From contig JACEFZ010002074.1 in the NCBI GenBank assembly GCA_014155875.1, positions 186,001 to 250,000 of the forward strand: a stretch of DNA of 64,000 bases, read 5' to 3'. The stretch is from Cepaea nemoralis. Lineage: Eukaryota > Mollusca > Gastropoda > Stylommatophora > Helicidae. Numbering within the stretch: position 1 is the first letter of the stretch; each line of letters opens with the position of its first letter. The notes under the pieces were generated by a model. The model saw nothing but the letters and a program-made list of their open reading frames with translations, searched no databases and was not told the DNA's origin. Of the stretch, positions 11,132 to 22,100 are shown one piece after another. The translations under genes were made by a program, and so were the position numbers.

Positions 11132-12134
11132 TCTATATCTATAAAACAGAGTGTATGTGGCTTTGTTTGTTTGTATTGGATGCGTTCGATAACGGTACAT
11201 CCGATTGAGATGAAATTTTCTACAGGTCTTGCTTTCATTCCTGTGCAACCGACTGTAATAGTTTCTTAGTGTAAAATCTTCTACTTATTTAATAACATTT
11301 ACTTTTTCATTTTTCATTATATAATTTCTATATAGCAAAGGGACTTCACTCTAGAAAAGTTATTTCAAGGGGCATAACTTTTAATAACATTTCTATGTAC
11401 TTTATAGTCATATTGTTGGACTTACTTGCACTATTGTTAAACTCTTTGTCTATAGTTATTTTTAGGCATATAAGTTATAATAAATAATGATATAATCTTT
11501 AAGGCATTTTCAAAGTTTTCATAAAAATAATGCATAATGCATAACATTGTAACCCATCTTTTTCTGCTTAAAGAACTTATCAACTGTCATGTCGGTGATT
11601 AAAAACAGTTTTCATTAAAAATAATGAATGGTGTGTGGAAGGACATTCTTTTAAGTTACTGTGCACCAGGAGCTGGGCGAAACCACGCCGGGTCAGATAG
11701 ATAGACAGACAGACAGACAGATAGTCGGGAACGGAAGCTTATTTGACTACTTATATGAATTAAATGAGATGCTCCCCACCAGGGACTGGGTGAAGCCGGG
11801 CCGGGTTAGACAGACAGACAGATAGACAGACAGACAGTCGGGAACGGGAGAGCTTATATGACTACGTATATGAATTAAATGAGATGCTCCCCACCAGGGA
11901 CTGGGTGAAGCCGGGCCGGGACAGACAGACAGATAGACAGACAAACAGATAGTCGGGAACATGGAGAGCTTATATGACTACGTATATGAATTAAATGAGA
12001 TGCTCCCCACCAGGGACTGGGTGAAGCCGGGCCGGGTCAGCCAGACAGACAGACAGACAAAGAAGCAGACAGGCAGACTGATAGATAGATAGATCCCCTC
12101 CAGGGCCTGGGCGAAGCCGGGCCGGGTCAGCTAG
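11132..12134 (+). mobile_element. Helitron-like element B (non-autonomous), head to tail with A
   Basis: It begins TCTATATCTATAAAACAG at the base after the CTAG of element A and ends with GAAGCCGGGCCGGGTCAG then CTAG (12131-12134) and a T. The 5' region aligns with that of A (GCGTTCGATAACGGTACATC, ATGAAATTTTCTACAGG). No transposase frame is present. It shows the same two-part build as A: AT-rich 5' part, then terminal-unit repeats. With A it occupies one A|T insertion point (A 9326, T 12135). Confidence 0.7.
11661..12134 (+). repeat. tandem Helitron 3'-terminal units, array B
   Basis: GTCGGGAAC words recur near 11723, 11838 and 11953, giving a period of about 115 bp. Each unit holds ATGAATTAAATGAGATGCTC, CCACCAGGGACTGGGTGAAG, CCGGGCCGGGT and a (GACA)n or (GATA)n run of different length. 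Five end-like cores are visible, at about 11678, 11790, 11905, 12025 and 12113. Only the last continues into CTAG. Confidence 0.88.
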
Positions 12135-12417
12135 TTATCTATAAAATTATCTATCACTCTCTGCTGCATTGGTAAATTTTCAATATTACATGAATTATAC
12201 AAGCAGTTCATGCATGAAAATACAATGATAATCAATGACAAAATAGTTAATTAACACATGATTCCTATGTAGGAACATAAACCTTATGGATACATAATAC
12301 AGTAGTGTGTTCATGACTACACCATTTTTAAACAATTTAAAGAGAATCCCAGAGTAGCAGAACCATACACCACACATCACATGGGAATGACTATGAATTC
12401 TAAACATTCACTGAATT

Positions 12418-12966
12418 ACCTACCACGCATGTCGTAAGAGGCGACTAAGGAGGTTCTGTCGCCTGCTACTGAGTGAGTGCGTGGCGCGACACTGTGAGCT
12501 GTGAGTTTCATGTGAAATGCTTTTGAATCTGCCCAAGATTTTTTGGAACGTGACTGCATGTTCGGAGCGATGGCAGCTGGCTATGTCCTAGAGTTGACCG
12601 GTTTTTGCCTTGTGCAGAAATGCGTAACTGTGCTTCTGGTTGACTGCCACTGCCATCGACGATGAACTGTATTTTCGTGGACTGTGTGGGTGAACATCTA
12701 GGAATCATCCAGAAGGGAAAATGACTGCCGATCCCATCAGAGATAAACAGGATGTTTCGTTGGGGACTATTGTGTTGACATTCTGGCGGCGGCATTATGC
12801 ACAGTGTATCTGTGCGGGCTGTTGTTTGTCGAGACTCCTGTCTTTTCCACTTTTCACATTGGGCAGTGGGGAGCGTTTTATGTGATATTCACTGGCACAG
12901 GAACGGAGCATAATGGGGACGACCCGTTGCTGTGAAGTTGGAACCGTGACTAACTAACTAACTAAC
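12418..12966 (+). mobile_element. probable retroposon 3' end with (CTAA)n tail
   Basis: A GC-richer block starts near CTACCACGCATGTCGTAAG and ends in GACTAACTAACTAACTAACC, four CTAA units. A short-repeat tail of this kind is typical of LINE or SINE 3' ends, and the I-like LINE at 24202-26264 has the same tail repeat. The block has no coding similarity that I can recognise, and I could not find a target-site duplication. It may be LINE 3'-UTR sequence. Confidence 0.35.
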
Positions 12967-15640
12967 CTATCTTATGTGAGTTTACCATCCCAGAGACCTT
13001 ACTGCTGGAGGTTCATTACTGGACTTAGTTTCCCACCAATAAGATATAAAATATGAGTTTAAAAAAAAAAGATCTCATACACCACAACCAACTACATGTT
13101 GCATCTATCAGAATCTAGATATTACCTGTGAACAGTTTTGTAAAAAAAAAAAAACCCTTTATTTATCTGAGCCATTATGGGTTCACATAGCCCTTGACTC
13201 AACTCATTCTTATGAGTGATTAGGACTGTTACTTACACTATAGCATTCTGAAGTGTCCATAATTATCAGGGACAGAAATAAAATACTCACAGTCATGTTC
13301 TAATGTCCACTGAAGTTTGTTGCGGAATAATTATAATCCCTATTAGGAAATAAATTCACCACATATCCCCTCCATTGGGGCTGAATTCACGAATCTTCTG
13401 TTGCAAATGGCTCGGTGCCCTTGTGACAATTTGGTGCCTCAGGTTAGTCATACTTCAGGATTTCCACTTAAGCTTTGCATAAGGTAATGCCTTTTATCAT
13501 CAGGTCTGATGAAAAGTTGATGTCCATTCAGCTTCTCGGCTTATAATATCCGAATACCAAATTCGCTTACACAGAGGTTTCACCCACCTAGTCACCAGTC
13601 TATACCCTATTCCACAGTTGTTGGCATTTAGGGTGACATGAGACCAGCACAGAGTTCTGATTCAGTATTTACTTTCAGTGTAGACATACAATTCTGCTTG
13701 TTATTCATTTGGTTCATCTGGAATTATTTCAAGGATTCTGCTGCAGGCATGGGATTGAAGAATATTACTGTAAGCACATATACCCAGGGTTGCAAGCAAC
13801 CATATGCTTTCTTTGGTTGCAGGCGTAAAGGCATGTACTCCACTAGCTGCTTTCATATGGTTTTCTAATGATGTTTAGATCTGATATCTGCAGTTGATCT
13901 GGCTTATCTCAGGTGTTTCAGATTTTGGAACCTTTGGGTAATCTGGTGTAGTTACGGTTTTCAGTTGGTAACTTGGTTGTACTGGCCTATGTGGTTTCAG
14001 TGTCTTCTCTCATTGGTTTGAGTTGGTGTTTTGAACCTATGTTGACTTTTGCGGCTGTGGGACTTTTCTTTCGAAGGAGGATACTTGGGTGTATTCTTTG
14101 AACTTAGGAGTCCAACAGACAGATGGAGGGTTCTTACTGCTGTTAGTTTTCTTACACGTAGTATAACTCCCATAGTTTAGTTGACCTCGACGATTGATGG
14201 TTCATCAGGCGGTACCTCCCTGAAGTAAAACAGGTTATCCTTTTTGTATCTGTGTACTAGGTATATCATTTTTACATTCTGATAATGAAGTCCATCCTGG
14301 GTAATCTGACAGGAGTCAGAATATCAAACGCTGCGTGTCAATCATCTTCAAATGTGCCTTTCGCTGGCTATGGCAGCTAAGGATTGCCGCAGTCAACATT
14401 GATGTATTTCTAGATCCAGACTATGGTTCTGACAGGTGGCCATTTATCACCTTCTGGATGTTGACCCAGGATTCAGTTTTAGTGATATAGTCCCACCAAA
14501 TTCAACCACCACTTGCTTCTCTTCTATATAAAAGGGATGACAAAAAATACAACACGAGCATTACCTACTGTGATGTGTTAACGTTCACAACACAATTACA
14601 AACAAAAAGGGGAAAGAGATAGGATTGGGTTTCCCAAGTTCCCTGTCCTTCGTTGCTTGCTGTAGAGCTTTTCTAGCTCTGATAGTGAGTGAGATATCTT
14701 TTCACTCTATGTTTTGTTGAGATTGTTACTAGGAACTATTTGATGAGCGAAGCAATTTTGTCATCCGAACATGTTGATATTGCCTCTCTCTCTCTACTTG
14801 AAGTGAATAACCCATCCATCAGCTATTTAGTTTCCTCTTATTTACTGACATGCACAAGGATTCTTCCATCAACATCCTCATGTCCTCAAGGGTAACATTA
14901 AAATGCATATTCCCACAGTAAGGAGTAACAATCAGAACAGAGAAAAATTCTCATAATCAGAGAAAACACATGTACATTTCTCTGATATTAAGTACATGAT
15001 AATCATACATAATTAATCATAATGATGATGCAAGGAGCCTATGTTTTTGGATTTCCTCAGGGGTTAATCCATAACTAAAACCTACATTGTTTTCCCCCCA
15101 CACTGCTTACAGCAGTATAAGGATAGTGACCGCTGTGATATATTTTGCCAATTACTGCTATTATTCGGAGTGTATTTATTAGAATAACTTATGCCGCATG
15201 GTCCAGTCTTCTGAATATTGCAAGCAATTTATTCACATCAATCATCGCTTCTGTTCCTCCTACAGGGAGGTGATGCGGATTGAAGGCACATCCTATCCGA
15301 ACATTCAGTTATATCAAGCGTTTACTGTCTTTTGTTCTTGATATTATATTCTCAAACATGGCAATTCCCTAGCACTATTTTATGAAATGATTACATGGTC
15401 ATCACTCATGTTGAGTGGTTACTAATCTGTTAACAAAAGGATTGTGCTAAAATTTAGCACTATAGTTCCAAGTTACAGATTAGAATGTGGCAAAGCATTT
15501 TATCCCCTGACTAAGAGTCAGGAATATGCGTAATCATTTTTATGTCCCCGCATGGATAAGAATTCATTTGAAAATGTCCTTTAGAGTCCAATCTCTCTAG
15601 TACATAGATTATTTTCAGATTTCTAAGCATAAATAGTGAG

Positions 15641-17272
15641 TGTCACGGGATACTGCGAGTTTAGTGATTCCCCGATAAACTGGAATATAAAATTACTTGC
15701 AAGGTATGAGGATGGAAAATTATGGACCGTGAGTCAGAATAACAATCGAGCCTTCAGTCTTGAGCGAGGACAAAGTGAAGGTTATTGACCAAATGGTATA
15801 GAAGTAAGATACATTTGTGAGGGGTCATTGACTGCCGATCTTATCGGACAAGCAACGGAGACGCGGAGACATCGGGTTGTGGAACACCCGAAGACGTGGA
15901 TCAAAGCGTTAAAACTGATTGATGTACGAGAGTTGGGAAAAACGGGGAGTAGCGGAGAAGACGAGACGGAGAGGCAACGAACGAATACGTGACTTCACAA
16001 ACCTTTGATGGGGAATCACGGCAAATTTGATTGTGGATCAAAAATAACGGAGAATTGGAAACTGAGTATAAATAGTTGTAAACTTGTGTTTGTAGTTAGT
16101 GTGTGCTCCCAAACGGGACGGAGAATATCTATGTATCCTTTGTTTGAAAAGAAATATAGTCCCTTATTGTTTAAAGGCGATGGGATATTAGTGCATAGGT
16201 GCTTGTGTATATCAATTCATGGACTAACATAGATTATATAAGGTAATCTAGCCTTAGCGTAATAGTCTAGCATAGGGAACTAGATGTTTGTGCTTGGCTT
16301 TTACCATTTCCTTCTTTTAGCTAATCGTTTAGACTTTAGTGAACTCATCTGTCTGATGTCAGAGTATCTTTCGGAAGCGTCTGAGTACGGCTGGAGAAAG
16401 GCTCTCACATAAGAATTAGTCTGAAGCAGACTAATATCACCTGATTAAATATATCTCTCACAGGTTTTCACGAAAACTCCTGACATACTCAGAGAAGATT
16501 AAAGAAATTAACTTCACTTGTGCAGTGAAAGTACTTCACTAGAACAACTTAAACATACTCATTCACTAATCGTGGGCTGACATAACGAATGGCAAATAAC
16601 AGGCTTTTGAAAACCATGGAAAGGACTTTCATTATATAACGGCAGAACAACATAGGCTAAATATATTGGAATTGGGTACTCACCTAAAAGAAACATTGAA
16701 GAATTCAAGAACAGTTTACATGTATTAAAAAACTGTTAAGTAATTAAGAGACAGTGGTGATGTGTTTCAGTGATGGATTTTAATATCTTCCAAGAAAGGG
16801 AAATATGCTGAATTCCAACTTATCATAATCGCATGATTTTATAGTGATCAAACGGTGAACAGTTTTGTCTTTCAATATTGGATTACGTCCAGACTCAAGT
16901 GGAACGGGGCATCCAGGGTGAGAGCTGTCCATATATATGTGATGTCTTGTGGCTTGGCCGTATGCAGATGAGAGATGTGATACGGAGCATAGACATTCAT
17001 CTTGCACTCACAATAGAAGACACTAAAAATTACATATACACATTCAATAATACCATGGACCTAGTTTTCAGCAATAAATATTTTATTAATTGTTGGGGAA
17101 AACTGTTGTCAGGGTATGTTAGGAAGGAATAAGAGAGAAAGAGAGAGAGAGATATAGTGAATAGAAGACAGACCGGAGGAGTGTAGACTAAAGTCTGGCA
17201 AATATTCCCAAGTATAAGGATCTTAAAGATGTGCTTGTTGATTCCACGTTCCTCCCTGGACGACAAGCGACA
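15641..17272 (+). mobile_element. solo LTR, 1,632 bp
   Basis: It begins TGTCACGG and ends GCGACA. It is flanked by GTGAG at 15636-15640 and at 17273-17277. The paralogous site near 5945 reads AAATAGTGAGATATAGTTC with a single GTGAG and no insert, so both ends and the 5-bp duplication are certain. No gag or pol sequence is inside. This is the classic product of LTR-LTR recombination. A TATAAATAG box (16067) and an AATAAA (about 17072) on the plus strand suggest the orientation. No partner copy of this LTR is in the window. Confidence 0.85.
16067..16075 (+). promoter_or_regulatory. TATA box of the solo LTR
   Basis: TATAAATAG lies 427 bp inside the LTR. It is a good match to a Pol II TATA element, the usual U3 promoter of LTR retrotransposons. 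Function is inferred from sequence only. Confidence 0.45.
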
Positions 17273-18021
17273 GTGAGATATAGTTCACAATGCATAGAAG
17301 TTATTTTTCATAGGACTATGAAATTGGCAGAAACTTCTACTATGAAGTATGAATCATGGGTCTCCTCCCAATTTGAGAAGAGTTTCTGAATGTGTTTCTG
17401 ACATGAGAGTTGATACTCTACAGTACACATACTATTTATAGGTTATAAGCACTATTAGTTAGATATAAGTTCATAATGCCTATAAAAGGTTTTAACATAG
17501 GGATTTAAAATTGTAAAACATAGGAAAATTTACAGCGTGGCCCACACATGTGCTTCAGTACTAAAAATCAAATCAGACTCTAGTTTACAAGAATTGTTGA
17601 TTTACCATTCTAACTAATTCTTAATTAAACACAATGGTATATGTATTTTATGAAAATACATGGATACATTTTAATAATGTAGGTTTTAAAATACCATGTT
17701 TTGCAGAGAATGATATATTTTTAGGGCAAAAATGCCCTCTCCCCGAAGGGAAAGGTCGACTTTCTTCTGTGCTCTCTTGACTAGAAATGGCCGCTTTAGT
17801 GCCTTTGTTTTAAATCTAGCCGGTCTTGGCCAGGTACGTGAACCAAAATAAAGCCAAATAAATTAAGATACCCTACGGGTTAGTTTTTCTCCTACATTAA
17901 GTATGATACTTAACCAGTAATTATTAGGGATTTGTTATTTCAAGGGCCTCAATAGACGAATGTTAGTAGAGACGTTTTTGTATACCACAGTGGCCTCAAC
18001 TGCTCTCTCCATAGATTTCAT

Positions 18022-18240
18022 ATCCCTTTACAGGACGTTGCAGTCAACACCAGCATCTTTCAGATGCTGTTGATATACTAGGCAAGATTACGATCAATAG
18101 TTTGCCATTGATTTCTGACCGACTGGCTCACATACCCCCATAAGCTACCAACGCGGCGATTCTCGCGCAGATTACGTTCCTCACGAGAATATACGGGGTT
18201 ACGGAGAAAGACGTTAACACCTAGGCCATGGAGACGGTAA
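18022..18240 (-). mobile_element. degenerate tRNA-derived SINE, copy 1
   Basis: This is the same family as the intact SINE at 49974-50218. Shared blocks on the plus strand are TTTACAGGAC, CAACACCAGCATCTTTCAG, GCAAGATTACG and TAGTTTGCCATTGATTTCTG. Near the tRNA-like head the A box is recognisable (minus strand TGGCCTAGGTG), but the B box is degraded to GAATCGC after local deletion. No poly-T is left at the 3' end. It is older than the 49974 copy. Confidence 0.75.
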
Positions 18241-18529
18241 CTAATTGTATCCCATTGAAATCTGTTTTAATTTGTAAGACTTCCCCGAACTCACCTTTAA
18301 CAAACCGTTAAATATGTGAGTATTTCAAGAATATTAATCGCATTTCCATTGCTGACTAACAGCTACAAGGCCAGTTGTTGAACTGTAATGTGCTGATCAT
18401 CACAAATAATGGCATCAGCTCAGTTCAGCATGTCAAGTCTGGTAGCTGTGGTAGAACGCTCAGAGCATGGACGATTATGCAGCTCTCTCTTCACTATCTG
18501 GAGCTTTAACTGTCTGAGACCAGTGACCG

Positions 18530-18720
18530 GCAGTGCTTCTCCCTCCATCATGTGCCATGCCGATAAGCGTGGGCGGTCTGTTTTGCCATCTCACTCGATA
18601 ACCAGAGTCGTGGATTAGCTCTGTGTTTCTGTCTCGACCATGCCACGTGGCCAAGCCATCCAGAAACCACATGTCCAAAGCCATCAGATGTTTTTCAGCT
18701 TGTCTGCTTATTGTCCACAC
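18530..18720 (-). pseudogene. RTE-A C-terminal domain with internal deletion
   Basis: The frame reads MWTISRQAEKHLMALDMWFL and then jumps straight to DGLATWHGRDRNTELIHDSG. Other copies have about 70 residues between these blocks (RKMQRIPWTDRKTNEQV through GRPRIKYL). It is an in-frame deletion in the domain that follows RT. Confidence 0.8.
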
Positions 18721-18746
18721 CTCACATCCACATAAAAGTACAGGTT

Positions 18747-19814
18747 CTATGTAGCACTTCCTCTTTTCCTCGTTTCAATTGATATCTTTTTATTGGTCCG
18801 TATGTTTTTCATCTTGCAAAAGGCTACATTCGCCATGGCAATTCTTGTTCTAATCTCTTCAAGGCATCTCCCATCAGATGTTATGACTGTTCCGAGATAG
18901 TTGTACCGATTCACTTGTTTAAGAATATGCCCATTTACTTGTATATTACATTGTGGTATTTCTTCCTTCCTAGTGACGACCATAATCTGTGTCTTTTTAC
19001 AATTCAATTCTAACCCTAGTTGTTCACTGTGTGCAACAACCGCATCTACTAAATTTTGCAGATCCTGTTCATTGTCTGCAATCAAGACTGTATCATCTGC
19101 ATATCTAATGTTATTGATGTATCGTCCCCCAATGTTGATTCCTTCCATATCTTCTATATTTCTGAAAATATTTTCACTGTACAGGGAAAAAAGATCTGGA
19201 GACATTACACATCCCTGTCTCACACCTCTCTTAATAGGCTGATATTGACCTACTTCATTATCAATTCTTATGGCAGCTTGTTGTTTCCAATATATGTTTT
19301 TTACAAGTCTAAGGTCTTTTCCATCAATTTGTAGATCTTCAAGCATCCTTATCATGTCGACATGTCTCACTTTATCGAAAGCCTTTGTGTAGTCAATAAA
19401 GCAGAGGTGTAGATCTTTGTTTACTTCTATAGAACGTTCAATTACTGTTCTCAGTATGTACACAGCATTTACTGTACCCTTGCCTTCTACAAACCCACAT
19501 TGTTCCTCTCCTATTTCAGGTTGTATTTTCTTCCTAACTCTTTGCATGATAATTCTTAACAAAATCTTCGTGATGTGACTCATTATACTAATTGTTCGAT
19601 GTTGATCACATTCCAAGGCTCCTGATTTCTTTGGGATTGCAATAAATACAGAATTACATAATTCATGAGGTATATCTCCAGTATCATATATGGTATTCAG
19701 GAGTCTGGTAACTTTATCTATTCCGTATTCTTCTAAAGCATTAATCATTTCTGTTGTGATGCTGTCTGAACCGGATTTCATATGGTTAAGAGCATTCTGA
19801 ACCTCCATCTTCAA
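18747..19814 (-). pseudogene. RTE-A reverse transcriptase domain
   Basis: A 355-codon frame with a complete RT core. It begins MEVQNALNHMKSGSDSITTE. Motif A is CFIDYTKAFDKVRH, motif B is GVRQGCVMSPDLFSLY, the catalytic box C is IRYADDTVLIA (YADD intact), then ELNCKKTQIM and YNYLGTVITSDGR. Compared with the plus-strand copy at 51727 it lacks the residues GKTPG before SDSIT. The frame ends at a frameshift after SIETRKR. It copies the element's RNA onto nicked chromosomal DNA in living relatives. This is the best-preserved RTE-A polymerase here. Confidence 0.9.
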
Positions 19815-19869
19815 AATTGATGGTCCTTCATTATTATTTTGAATATCATACTGTTCTTCTCTGTTATCA

Positions 19870-21085
19870 TCATAGATTTTTCACATAATCTGACCATACA
19901 TGTAAAATCTGATCTTTTTCTATTATGATTTTTCCATCTTTTGTCTTTAGGCAGCCTGCTGATGTATGTGTTCTTTGATTAGTAAGCTCCTGAATTCTTT
20001 TGTGCATTAGTTTGGTATTTTTACTGTTGTGTTGTTTTTCAATTTCTATGCAATTTTTCTCGAGCCATGCTTCTTTTGCCTCCTTACATAATGTTCTGAC
20101 TTTTCTGTGAATTTCTTTATATTTGGCAGGATTATTTTTGTTCTGTCTTCTTGTTTCCATTAGCTGTAAAATTTCTTCAGTCATCCATGTCTGACGACCC
20201 ACTTTCTTTAATTTTGGAATAGTTTTTTCTGCAGCTAAACTGATTGAATTCTTCAACATTTCCCATTGATCATCCACATCTTGAAATAGGATCTCTAGAT
20301 CAGACAATATATCAAATTTGTTCTTTACTTCTATGTTAAAATTATCTTGTATTTCTTTGTCAGTTTTCAATTTGCACAAATCATATTTAGTGTTTCCGGT
20401 TGTATACTTGACTTTCTTTAACTTTACCCTCAATGTGCCTGTAATTAATCTGTGATCACTGTAACAGTCAGCATTGGGAACTGTTTTTGCGACTGTTAGC
20501 GCATTTCGAAACCTTCTGCTAATCAGGATGTAGTCTATCTGGTTTTTAATCCTGCTGTCTGGACTCCTCCATGTCCATAATCTTCTAGGATGCTGTTTAA
20601 ACCAGGTGTTTCCTACAACCATTTCTTGTTCTTTTGCCCATTCTACAAGTCTGTATCCTCTTTCGTTTCGCTCTCCGAGACCATGGTTGCCTACACTGCA
20701 TCCATCGCCTTGATTTCCCACTTTTGCGTTGAAATCACCCATTATAATATTTATTTCTGATTTTTTACATTTCTTCAAAGCACGCTCCATATCATTATAA
20801 AATTCATCTATACTTTCTTCACTGCATTCACTTGTTGGAGCATATATTTGAATGACATTTATTTTAAAAGGTCTTCCGTTCAATTTTACTAATAGAACTC
20901 TGTCTGACACAGCCCAATAACCTTTAATAGAATTTGATGTTTGCCAATCTAACATAATGGCTACACCTCTTTGCTATTCTTCTCCTCCAGAATAAATAAT
21001 CTTACAATCCTCTTCCCATTTCTTGTTTGATGTTATCCAATTTTCCATCTGCATTCATTGTTCTGGCATTCCAGGTTCCTACCTT
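19870..21085 (-). pseudogene. RTE-A endonuclease domain
   Basis: This encodes the AP-like endonuclease that nicks target DNA for target-primed reverse transcription. The N-terminus is recognisable near 21085 as VGTWNARTMNADGKLDNIKQ. A deletion and frameshift follow, and the frame then stays open for 361 codons (20955-19870). Visible motifs are YAPTSEC, IIMGDFNAKVG, TWRSPDSRIKNQIDYILIS and the catalytic ADCYSDHRLI. The EN-RT linker carries basic, coiled sequence (KKVGRQTWMTEEILQLMETR). The frame is closed by a stop and frameshift before the RT. Confidence 0.87.
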
Positions 21086-21551
21086 TAATGATAATAATCT
21101 TTTGCACCTAGTAGCCTGCTGACGGTCTGGAGTCATCTGGTGCACATTACTATCCTTCTACTGGGCGAGGCTGCTCCTATGGAGCACCCATTTACGCCGT
21201 TTCTCTGAATGTCGATGATATCGCAAAATATAATGTTCTTGGCATCTGTGAAGAAGGTAGTTTGCCATTGCTTTCCTTCTTAGCAGTAACCTTACTGGTC
21301 AATTACCATAACCATTGTCTCCTCACAAAAAAAAAATAGAAAAAGAGATCCTCTGCCTATCGTCGTGAAGCTGGAGACAATAACCCACAACTATCTGTCG
21401 GCTGCTCTTCAACCTCATCCACAACCTGCACCCATGGCTTCACATAACCCTGATCAGGAGGCTAAACGGGTACTCCACCTTGCCCAAGGGTGTCCCGTAG
21501 GCTAATGGAGGGAAGGAGGCACCATACTTCTCCTTTGATAGGTGATACAGA

Positions 21552-21900
21552 GATGTGGTTCCTTAGACGAATGTTGCGAATTCCTTGGACTGCCAAAGTA
21601 ACTAACGACGAATGCCTTAAAGAGGCTGGCGAAACTAGAACATTATATACAACAATGAAATAGAGACAAACAGCTCTTTTGGGTCATGGGATGAGAAGAG
21701 AGGCGCTGGAGAACATCGTGACAACTGGAAAGATCGAGGGGAAGAAAGGCAGAGGCAGACCACGAGAAATTATGCTGGATGGATTGCGACGGTGGCATGG
21801 AGGTATATCAACGACAAAGTTGATCCAGAAAACCAAGGACAAAGATCTGTGGAGAGTCATGAACGCCTATGCCAGTCGGCACGGCACTTGATGATGATGA
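21552..21900 (+). pseudogene. RTE-C C-terminal end, U1
   Basis: The first part is broken. An open stretch at 21679-21891 then reads MRREALENIVTTGKIEGKKG, RGRPREIMLDGLRRWHGG and ends NAYASRHGT, stop. Basic GRPR-type C-termini of this sort follow the RT in RTE-clade LINEs. After the stop comes a (TGA)n tail (TGATGATGATATA), the 3' terminus of the element. Confidence 0.8.
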
Positions 21901-22100
21901 TATAGGGAGAAGAGATCCGGTGACATGACACACCCCTGTCATACTCCTAGCTTTATCCGTTAATACCTTCCCTCTTTATTTCCCATTTTAATTACTGCTA
22001 TTTGGTAATGGTTCCAATAAATATTCTTTATTATTCTTAAATTATCTTTCCCATCAATGTTGATATCTTCCAACATATAACGATAAATCATCCAATTTAA
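21901..22100 (-). pseudogene. RTE-C reverse transcriptase scrap, U1
   Basis: The minus strand reads the thumb-proximal RT block seen more clearly at 54310-54120: MLEDINIDGKDNLRIIKNIY, KIGNKEGRYEQIKLGVRQGC and VMSPDLLSLY. In U1 several codons are mutated. It abuts the (TGA)n tail of the plus-strand RTE-C piece, so two RTE-C pieces face each other tail to middle. Confidence 0.75.

Larger units (their letters stand above)
13254..17989 (-). repeat. 3.1-kb LTR-like direct repeat, right copy (candidate 5' LTR), split by a solo LTR
   Basis: Homology to 3533-6662 begins at TGTCCATAATTATCAGGG and ends at TTTTTGTATACCACA on the plus strand, the same two limits as the left copy. The insertion at 15641-17272 with its 5-bp duplication interrupts it. 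No polypurine tract lies at this copy's right end, which fits a 5' LTR on the minus strand. However, no clear primer-binding site follows its other end (minus strand CTTCAGAATGC...). There is no protein-coding content. Confidence 0.65.
18530..21540 (-). mobile_element. RTE-A LINE, most complete copy
   Basis: On the minus strand this contains a 5' leader (about 21540-21090), AP-type endonuclease, reverse transcriptase and a C-terminal domain ending at an RTE-A 3' end (CATGCCGATAAGCGTGGG on the plus strand near 18556). The order and motifs are those of RTE-clade LINEs related to BovB. The leader holds the 19-base word GTAGTTTGCCATTGCTTTC (21257-21275, plus strand), which also occurs in the SINE at 50065-50083. 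Frameshifts, an N-terminal deletion and a C-terminal deletion make it inactive. Confidence 0.8.

Noticed and set aside
10800..12080. Possible CRISPR-like array of regularly spaced repeats
   Set aside because: Units of about 115 bp have no constant short repeat/unique spacer pattern. The variable part is a (GACA)n microsatellite and the ends match Helitron termini.
3533..17989. A single intact LTR element with matching target duplication
   Set aside because: The 5 bases outside the two repeats differ (GTTAA and GTGGC) and no primer-binding site was found. Reported only as a candidate.
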